Below, piece by piece: positions 54,799 to 61,275 of a stretch of DNA of 64,000 bases. The notes beneath the pieces were generated by a model. The model saw nothing but the letters and a program-made list of their open reading frames with translations. It was not told the DNA's origin and did not search any database. The DNA is from Sphingomicrobium sp. XHP0239 (lineage in GTDB: Bacteria; Pseudomonadota; Alphaproteobacteria; Sphingomonadales; Sphingomonadaceae). Made by a program: the position numbers and the translations under genes. The stretch spans positions 2,294,001-2,358,000 of the forward strand of contig NZ_CP154608.1 in the NCBI RefSeq assembly GCF_039555325.1. The letters are read 5' to 3'. Numbering within the stretch: the first letter of the stretch is position 1; each line of letters begins with the position of its first letter.

Positions 54799-55719
54799 GT
54801 GACAAGCAAAATGGATGAAAAGCTGCGGACCTTCGGCGCCTTCGGTCTGCGCATCGCCGCCCCCTTCTCCCTCACGGCGCTCCGCCCGGCGACGGGACCG
54901 GCCGACATCGCCATCGCACTCGACGAAGGCCCGGAGGGACCTCTGTACGATCAGGCCCGCTGGTCGGTCGAGGATGCAGGCGATCGCGTCGTCTTCGATA
55001 TCGGTGCGCTTTCCTTCGCGGTGGAGGGCGGGCGCCGGATCGCCGTTACCGCTGCCCCCTCGGTCGCGCATCGCGAACTTGTGACCTGGCTCACCGGGCC
55101 GGTAATGGGTGCGGCGCTGTTGCAGCGCGGCATGTTGGCGGTTCACGCCAATGCGGTGGTATTCGCAGATGGCGAAGCGGCCGCGATGCTCGGATCGGCG
55201 GGAGACGGGAAATCGACGCTCGCCGCCGCGCTCGACGCGGGCGGGGTAGAGCCCCTTTGCGACGATCTGCTGGGCATCTCGTTCAACGCGGACGGTCACC
55301 CGCTCGTCCATCCCGGCATTCCGCGCGTGAAGCTCAAGCCCGAGGCTGCCGACCGGCTTGGGATCGACGTGTCCAATGCGCCCTTCGTCGGTGCGGGAAT
55401 GCAGAAATATGAGGTCGCGCTGCGCAAAGAGGCCGCGTGGGACCGCTCGTTCCGTCTTTCGCGGCTTTACGTGCTCGAGCGAGGGCCCCTCGCGATCGAG
55501 CCGATCCGCGGGCAACGAGCGGCCGCCGTGCTACTCGAAAACCTGTTCTGGCCTGACGCGCAGGAAGCGCTGCCCGGCTATGCGGACCGTTTCGTGCAGG
55601 CGATGCGGCTTGCCGAGGCGGCCGATTGCTTCGTCTATCGGCGTCCGTTCGATCTCGATCGTATCGTCGAGACGCGCGATGCACTCATCGACCATTTGCG
55701 CACGCCGCTCCAACTATGA
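54799..55719 (+). CDS. HPr-kinase-like protein of the lasso cluster
   Basis: A 306-residue protein with the HprK/P fold: LAVHANAVVF, Walker A GSAGDGKST (132-140), LCDDLLGI with the tandem Asp (155-156) and PGIPRVKLKPEA. In firmicute paeninodin clusters, kinases of this type phosphorylate a C-terminal Ser of the precursor. Here the candidate precursor ends CSAFV, so no C-terminal Ser is available and the substrate could be the internal Ser or something else. The GTG at 54799 has AAGGAG about 11 nt upstream; ATG at 54811 is an alternative. No HPr/PTS gene is near, which argues against a catabolite-repression role. Confidence 0.85.
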   Translation: MTSKMDEKLRTFGAFGLRIAAPFSLTALRPATGPADIAIALDEGPEGPLYDQARWSVEDAGDRVVFDIGALSFAVEGGRRIAVTAAPSVAHRELVTWLTGPVMGAALLQRGMLAVHANAVVFADGEAAAMLGSAGDGKSTLAAALDAGGVEPLCDDLLGISFNADGHPLVHPGIPRVKLKPEAADRLGIDVSNAPFVGAGMQKYEVALRKEAAWDRSFRLSRLYVLERGPLAIEPIRGQRAAAVLLENLFWPDAQEALPGYADRFVQAMRLAEAADCFVYRRPFDLDRIVETRDALIDHLRTPLQL

Positions 55720-55723
55720 CGAA

Positions 55724-55755
55724 AAACGCCCCCGACCCGAGGGGCGGAGGCGTTT
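55724..55755. terminator. Probable bidirectional terminator between the kinase gene and rpmJ
   Basis: Outer stem AAACGCC / GGCGTTT with GC-rich inner sequence. It lies 5 nt past the kinase stop and about 46 nt past the rpmJ stop on the other strand. The T-run is short. Confidence 0.55.
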
Positions 55756-55801
55756 CGATCATCGACCGCGCAATGCCCAGGGGGGGCATCCGCATAGGGC
55801 G

Positions 55802-55927
55802 TTAGCCCTGGCGCGCCTTGAAGCGGCGGTTGGTCTTGTTGATGACATAGGTCCGCCCGCGACGGCGGATAACGCGACAATCGCGATGACGCGACTTCAG
55901 CGATTTCAACGAGTTACGAATCTTCAT
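55802..55927 (-). CDS. rpmJ: 50S ribosomal protein L36
   Basis: A 41-residue protein beginning [20 protein letters not shown] and ending [12 protein letters not shown]. This is the alphaproteobacterial L36 form that has lost the zinc-binding cysteines of the C+ form. The reading frame is complete with ATG and TAA. It marks the right boundary of the lasso cluster. Confidence 0.97.
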   Translation of the reverse strand: MKIRNSLKSLKSRHRDCRVIRRRGRTYVINKTNRRFKARQG

Positions 55928-55986
55928 GGCGAAAGCCCTGCCTCAAAATTATCTGGTTTTTCGGGAAGCCGAAAAGCTCAGAGGGG

Positions 55987-56015
55987 CAGGTAGTGGGCCG
56001 CCCCTCCGGAGTCAA
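55987..56015 (-). promoter_or_regulatory. Candidate rpmJ promoter
   Basis: Read leftward, TTGACT (56015-56010), a 17-nt spacer, then TACCTG (55992-55987). The -35 element is good and the -10 is weak. Transcription would start near 55980, about 50 nt before the rpmJ ATG. Confidence 0.35.
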
Positions 56016-56019
56016 GACT

Positions 56020-57645
56020 TTACGGGCGCGGAGCGCGTTCCTGCCCCGGCGCGAAACGGTCGCCGAAATAGGTGTCGGCATACCAGCGCGGCCGATCTTC
56101 GTCCTCCGCGATCGTGAGGGCGATACGATAGTTGAGATCGGCGTAGCGTGCCAACTGGTCCCACATAATCGGGAGCGACAGGTCGTCGCCCGCCTGGTGA
56201 TACTGGTTGGCGAAGAAGTCGCCGAACTTCTCCTCGCCCTCGCCTCCGGGACCGGTGAACAGCAGAATTGCAGGGATGCCTTTCTCGGCAAAGCGGTAAT
56301 GGTCCGAACGGACGAAGATATTCTGTTCGGGCATCGGGTCGGGCACCACGCTCACACCCATCGCCTCGCCTGCCGCTGCGACCTTCTGCGCGACGCTGTT
56401 ATAGTCCGCACCGAAGGCCACCACGTCGATAAATTCGTAAAGCGGCACCGGCATGTCGAGATTGACCACCGCAGCGATGTCCTCAAGCGGAACGGTCGGC
56501 TCGGCAGCGTAATAGCCCGCCCCCAGCAGTCCCTTCTCTTCCGCCGTCAGCGCGATGAAGGTAATTGTACGATCCGGCGCGCGGTCCATGCGGGTAAACA
56601 GACGCGCGGCTTCCAGCATGGTCGATACGCCCGCCGCATTGTCGAGCGCGCCGTTGAAGACCTTGTCCGCGCCCAGCGCATCCTCGTTGACGCCGACATG
56701 ATCGAGGTGCGCGGTCATCATCACATGTTCGCCCGCCTTGTCCGCATCGCCGCCCGGAAGGGTCGCGATGACATTGGGGCTGGTGAACCGCTCGTGGGTG
56801 GAGGTGAGCGCCACCGACAGCTCCGCGCCCAGGTCGCGCGAAATCTTCTCGCCCGCGCCGGCCCGTTGCGCCAGCGCGCGAATTCCGTCCGCGTCCACGC
56901 CCAGAAGGTCGCGCGCCATATCGAGCGTGATCACCCCGTCGAAGAGCAGGCTGCCGGGCAGTCGCCCCGACGTGCCGTCGCTACCAACCCAGTCGATCAC
57001 TTCGCGGCCGCGATAGAAATCCAGAACCCGCGCGGCCCGCTCGCCTTCCGCCCCCGTGATGTTGAGGATGCCGATCGCTCCGTTGGCGGCGGCCGATTGT
57101 GCCTTGGACGAGCGCAAGTGAGCGGACACGTCGCCCGGCTGACCTTCGGGAATGCCGCCCAGCACGACGACGATCTTGCCCGCCACGTCGAGCCCCTCGT
57201 AATCGTCGTAACCGAGCAGCGGTTCGTCGAGCCCGTTGCCCACGAACACCAATGGCGCATCGATTGCGATGTCGGTCTGTCGCACGCTGGCGTTGAGCGC
57301 CATGCGATCGGAAACGTCGATCGTTTCCCCGCCGCGGGTCAGCGAAGCCGACTGCGCGTCGCTCGACGCGCGGACGAACGGCACCTGCTGGTACCAGCTC
57401 CCGTCGTCGCCGCCGGGCTGCAGTCCCATCGCCTTGAACTGGCTGGCTACGTACAGAGCCGCAATGTCGTAACCGCGCGTGCCCGCATCGCGACCTTCGA
57501 GCAGATCGTCGGCGAGAAACTCGACGTGCGCGCGGACATTGTCGGCCTCCGCATTGCCCGCAGCGCCCATATCCTGAGCATAAGCGGGGAAGGCGAGGGT
57601 GAGCGCGGCGGCGCCGAGAGTGAGGTCGAGCGGGCGGAATTTCAC
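56020..57645 (-). CDS. Exported M28 family zinc aminopeptidase
   Basis: A 541-residue protein with signal peptide (LTLGAAALTLAFPAYAQ), a PA (protease-associated) insert around residues 130-250, and an M28 catalytic domain with TAHLDHVG, GALDNAAGVSTMLEAARLF and ALTAEEKGLLGA containing the zinc ligands. Typical of secreted peptidases that trim peptides in the periplasm or outside. The GTG at 57645 has AAGGAT about 7 nt upstream and gives a proper signal peptide; longer readings are less likely. Confidence 0.93.
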   Translation of the reverse strand: MKFRPLDLTLGAAALTLAFPAYAQDMGAAGNAEADNVRAHVEFLADDLLEGRDAGTRGYDIAALYVASQFKAMGLQPGGDDGSWYQQVPFVRASSDAQSASLTRGGETIDVSDRMALNASVRQTDIAIDAPLVFVGNGLDEPLLGYDDYEGLDVAGKIVVVLGGIPEGQPGDVSAHLRSSKAQSAAANGAIGILNITGAEGERAARVLDFYRGREVIDWVGSDGTSGRLPGSLLFDGVITLDMARDLLGVDADGIRALAQRAGAGEKISRDLGAELSVALTSTHERFTSPNVIATLPGGDADKAGEHVMMTAHLDHVGVNEDALGADKVFNGALDNAAGVSTMLEAARLFTRMDRAPDRTITFIALTAEEKGLLGAGYYAAEPTVPLEDIAAVVNLDMPVPLYEFIDVVAFGADYNSVAQKVAAAGEAMGVSVVPDPMPEQNIFVRSDHYRFAEKGIPAILLFTGPGGEGEEKFGDFFANQYHQAGDDLSLPIMWDQLARYADLNYRIALTIAEDEDRPRWYADTYFGDRFAPGQERAPRP

Positions 57646-57805
57646 GCGGCAGATCCTTTGCGATGATCGGAAAGTGACAAGGTTCGCCGCTAATGTAGGG
57701 CCGGCCGACGCTCTGCCTAGGCCGGTTCGACGAATGGCAGCCTTCCCTTCGACAGCGTCGGCGATTAGGAAGCGCCCGAACCAATCAATGCCTGCGGGGA
57801 ACCCT

Positions 57806-58951
57806 ATGAGCCTGACCGTTACCAGCGCCTTCGACAGCGGAAACATCGAATTGATCGCTGCCGATGGCGACAAGCTCGACCTTCATATCGTGAAGGATCA
57901 CCAGTCCGACTTCTACCAGTGGTTTCATTTCAAGCTGGTCGGCGGTGCGGGGCGCGAGGTCACACTCAACATCTCCAACGCCGGCAAGTCGGCCTATCCC
58001 GACGGCTGGCCCGACTACAAAGCGTACATGAGCATCGACCGCGCCGAATGGACCCGCGTCGACAGCACCCGCTACGAGGACGGCACCCTCACCATCCGCC
58101 TCGTTCCCGAGACAGACTGCGTCTATCTGGCCTATTACATTCCCTATTCGATGGACCGGCACCTCGATCTCGTCGCGACCATCGCGGCGCTGCCTGACGT
58201 CGAATATCGCAGCCTCGGCAAGACCCACGACGGACAGGATCTCGATTATCTTGTCATGGGCGAGGGCGAACTCACGGTGTGGCTCTACGCGCGCCAGCAT
58301 CCGGGCGAGAGCCAGGCCGAATGGTGGATGGAAGGCGCGCTCGACAAGCTGACCGATCCCGACGATCCCATCAGCCGCAACCTGCTGAAGCATTGCACCT
58401 TTCACATCGTGCCCAACATGAACCCCGACGGGTCGAGGCGCGGTCACCTTCGCACCAATGCGGTGGGCACGAACCTCAATCGCGAATGGGACAATCCGAC
58501 GCAGGAAAAGAGTCCCGAAGTGCTCTACGTGCGCAACCGGATGGACGAGACGGGCGTCGATTTCGCGATGGACGTGCACGGCGACGAAGCAATCCCCGCC
58601 GCCTTCCTCGCGGGCTTCGAAGGCATCCCCAGTCTCGAGGATGCACAGTACGATCTGTTCAAGAAGTTCAGCGCTGCGTTGAACGCGGCCACACCCGATT
58701 TCCAGGAAGAGAAGGGCTACGAGGTTTCCAAGCCGGGCGAAGCCAACCTCTCCATGTCGACCACCCAGTTGGCCGAACGGTTCGGTGCGGTGTCGATGAC
58801 CTTGGAAATGCCCTTCAAGGACAATGACGACATGCCCGACCCCATCTATGGCTGGTCGACCGAGCGCTGCGCCCACCTCGCGCATGCCTGCCTCGCGACG
58901 CTCAATGGAATGTTGCCCGACCTTATCGAACGCAAAAAGGCCAAGCGCTGA
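57806..58951 (+). CDS. M14 family zinc carboxypeptidase (cytosolic CCP-like)
   Basis: A 381-residue carboxypeptidase. An N-terminal beta-sandwich domain is followed by the catalytic domain with zinc ligands in RQHPGESQAEW (HxxE) and the later His in MDVHGDEAIP. The block NLNREWDNPT is typical of the M14D/cytosolic carboxypeptidase-like group. It has no signal peptide. The ATG at 57806 follows GGGGA. It is divergent from the M28 peptidase and overlaps gpmA by 1 nt. Confidence 0.92.
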   Translation: MSLTVTSAFDSGNIELIAADGDKLDLHIVKDHQSDFYQWFHFKLVGGAGREVTLNISNAGKSAYPDGWPDYKAYMSIDRAEWTRVDSTRYEDGTLTIRLVPETDCVYLAYYIPYSMDRHLDLVATIAALPDVEYRSLGKTHDGQDLDYLVMGEGELTVWLYARQHPGESQAEWWMEGALDKLTDPDDPISRNLLKHCTFHIVPNMNPDGSRRGHLRTNAVGTNLNREWDNPTQEKSPEVLYVRNRMDETGVDFAMDVHGDEAIPAAFLAGFEGIPSLEDAQYDLFKKFSAALNAATPDFQEEKGYEVSKPGEANLSMSTTQLAERFGAVSMTLEMPFKDNDDMPDPIYGWSTERCAHLAHACLATLNGMLPDLIERKKAKR

Positions 58952-59637
58952 TGCCGACGCTCATCCTCGCCCGCCACGGCCAGTCGCAGTGGAACCTCGA
59001 GAACCGTTTCACGGGCTGGTGGGACGTCGACCTTACCGAGCAGGGCGTGGAGGAAGCGCTTCGCGCGGGGCGCCAGTTGAAGGCCAAGGGTTACGAGCCC
59101 GTGCGCTGCTTCACCTCGGTCCTGACCCGCGCGATCCGCACGCTCCACCTCGCGCTCTACGAGATGGACCGGCTCTATCTGCCCGTTGTCAAGGACTGGC
59201 GATTGAACGAGCGTCATTATGGTGGGCTGACCGGCCTCAATAAGCAGGAGATGCGGGACAAGGTCGGCGAGGAGCAGGTCCATATCTGGCGTCGCAGTTT
59301 CGACACGCCCCCGCCCGCGCAGGAAGAGGATGACAAATTCCGCATGGACTCCGACCCGCGCTATGCCGGCATCGACATCCCGACCACCGAAAGTCTGAAG
59401 GACACGATCGCGCGCGTGCTGCCGTATTACGAGGAAGCGATCGTGCCGCATCTGCGCAAGGGCGAGACGGTCATGGTGTCGGCCCACGGCAACAGTCTGC
59501 GCGCGCTCGTGAAGCACCTGTCGGGGATCTCGGACGAGGATATTTCGGGGCTGGAAATCCCCACAGGCCGCCCGATGATCTACAAGCTCGACGACGACTT
59601 GAACGAAGTCCGCCGCTCCTACGTCGACGAGGACTGA
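58951..59637 (+). CDS. gpmA: 2,3-bisphosphoglycerate-dependent phosphoglycerate mutase
   Basis: A 228-residue glycolytic enzyme that interconverts 3- and 2-phosphoglycerate. The phospho-His is in LARHGQSQWN, with NRFTGWWDVDLTEQG, NERHYGGLTGLNK and SAHGNSLRALVKHL. All are standard dPGM features. It starts at the last base of the carboxypeptidase stop (TGATG). Confidence 0.97.
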   Translation: MPTLILARHGQSQWNLENRFTGWWDVDLTEQGVEEALRAGRQLKAKGYEPVRCFTSVLTRAIRTLHLALYEMDRLYLPVVKDWRLNERHYGGLTGLNKQEMRDKVGEEQVHIWRRSFDTPPPAQEEDDKFRMDSDPRYAGIDIPTTESLKDTIARVLPYYEEAIVPHLRKGETVMVSAHGNSLRALVKHLSGISDEDISGLEIPTGRPMIYKLDDDLNEVRRSYVDED

Positions 59638-59697
59638 TTGCATCGGCCACGCGCCATCGCCTAGAAGGCGCTTTCAGCGACGCGAGGGGGAGAGGCG

Positions 59698-60189
59698 ATG
59701 AACGCCCCAACGAACGCCAGGGTCGGCGTGATCATGGGTAGCCAGTCCGACTGGGACACGATGGGCGAGGCAGCCGCGCTGCTCGAGACCCTCGGCGTGT
59801 CGCACGAGGTGCGGATCGTATCGGCGCATCGGACACCTGATCGCATGGTCGACTACGCCCGATCGGCGCGCGAACGCGGTCTCGAAGTCATTATCGCAGG
59901 TGCCGGCGGCGCTGCCCATCTGCCGGGAATGGTCGCAGCGCTGACACCGGTCCCGGTGCTCGGCGTTCCGGTCCGATCGAAGGCTTTGTCGGGCGTCGAC
60001 AGTCTCTATTCGATCGTCCAGATGCCCGCCGGCGTTCCCGTCGCCACGTTCGCCATCGGCGTCGCGGGCGCCAAGAACGCCGCCCTGTTCGCCGCCGCCA
60101 TGCTGGCGACCCGCGACGAAACGGTCGCGCGACGCCTCGACGACTGGCGCGCCCAGCAGACCGACGCAGTCGCGGAGCAACCCGAATGA
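59698..60189 (+). CDS. purE: N5-carboxyaminoimidazole ribonucleotide mutase
   Basis: A 163-residue class I PurE that moves the carboxyl group in purine synthesis. Signatures are [34 protein letters not shown] and [26 protein letters not shown] precedes the ATG. It overlaps purK by 4 nt. Confidence 0.97.
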   Translation: MNAPTNARVGVIMGSQSDWDTMGEAAALLETLGVSHEVRIVSAHRTPDRMVDYARSARERGLEVIIAGAGGAAHLPGMVAALTPVPVLGVPVRSKALSGVDSLYSIVQMPAGVPVATFAIGVAGAKNAALFAAAMLATRDETVARRLDDWRAQQTDAVAEQPE

Positions 60190-61244
60190 GCCTGCCACCC
60201 GGAAGTACCATCGGCATCGTCGGCGGCGGCCAGCTCGGCCGGATGCTGTGCCTCGAGGCGACGCGCATGGGCTATCGCACCCACGTCTACGCTCCCGACC
60301 CGGCACCCCCCGCGAGCGGTCCGGCCAGTCTCTACGTCTGTGCCGACTACGCCAATACCGACGCTCTCGCCGCCTTCGCGGCCGAATGCGACGTCGTCAC
60401 CTACGAATTCGAAAATCTGCCGGTCGAGCCGCTAAAGACCATGGGCGACAAGCTGCGTCCCGGCACGCGCAGCCTCGCCATCGCGCAGGACCGCGCGCAC
60501 GAGAAATCCTTCATCGAGGAACAGGGCGGGCGTGTCTCGCCATGGCACCGGATCGAGGAAGCGGCCGATCTCGACGCGGCGGGGGAAGTCCTCGCCTTTC
60601 CGCTCGTCCTCAAGTCCCGCCGCCTCGGCTACGACGGCAAGGGGCAGGCGTGGGTCCGGGAGGCGGATCAGCTTCTCGAAGCCTGGGAAGCCATCGGCCG
60701 CGAACCGGCGATCGCCGAGAAGGCGGTCGATTTCGCGGCCGAATTCTCGATCCTCGTCGCGCGCCGCGCCGACGACGAACTCGCGGTCTTCAATGCACCC
60801 CGCAACATCCACGACGGCGGCATCCTTCGGCGCAGCGAGGTCCCCGCGGGGGAGCCCGTCGATGCCCAGGTCCCGCAGGCGGTCGAGACCGCCTGCACCC
60901 TCGCGATTGCGATGGGTCACATCGGGGTGATGGCAGTCGAGTTCTTTGCGACCGACGACGGTCCGCTCATCAACGAAATCGCGCCACGCGTGCACAATTC
61001 GGGCCACTGGACCATCGAGGGCGCGCAGACGAGCCAGTTCGAACAGCATCTGCGCTGCATCCTCGACCTGCCGCTGGGCGATCCTGCCCTGGTGAGCCCG
61101 CGGGTCACGATGGATAATCTCATCGGGAGCGACGTCGACCTGTGGGAGCAACTGCTCGCCGAACCGGGTGCCCATCTCCACCTCTACGGCAAGCGCGAGG
61201 CGCGCTCCGGACGCAAAATGGGGCACGTCACCCGGTTGGGATGA
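60186..61244 (+). CDS. purK: N5-carboxyaminoimidazole ribonucleotide synthase
   Basis: A 352-residue ATP-grasp enzyme, the partner of PurE. It shows [41 protein letters not shown], and [28 protein letters not shown]. It overlaps purE by an ATGA junction and is the last gene of the gpmA-purEK strand run. Confidence 0.97.
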   Translation: MSLPPGSTIGIVGGGQLGRMLCLEATRMGYRTHVYAPDPAPPASGPASLYVCADYANTDALAAFAAECDVVTYEFENLPVEPLKTMGDKLRPGTRSLAIAQDRAHEKSFIEEQGGRVSPWHRIEEAADLDAAGEVLAFPLVLKSRRLGYDGKGQAWVREADQLLEAWEAIGREPAIAEKAVDFAAEFSILVARRADDELAVFNAPRNIHDGGILRRSEVPAGEPVDAQVPQAVETACTLAIAMGHIGVMAVEFFATDDGPLINEIAPRVHNSGHWTIEGAQTSQFEQHLRCILDLPLGDPALVSPRVTMDNLIGSDVDLWEQLLAEPGAHLHLYGKREARSGRKMGHVTRLG

Positions 61245-61275
61245 CGCGCCCCATGAAGCGCCGTCGAGGGCCCGA

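Noticed and set aside
54799..55719. HPr kinase for carbon catabolite control
   Set aside because: No ptsH or PTS gene is close, and the gene is bound into the lasso cluster; the C-terminal fold alone does not define that role.
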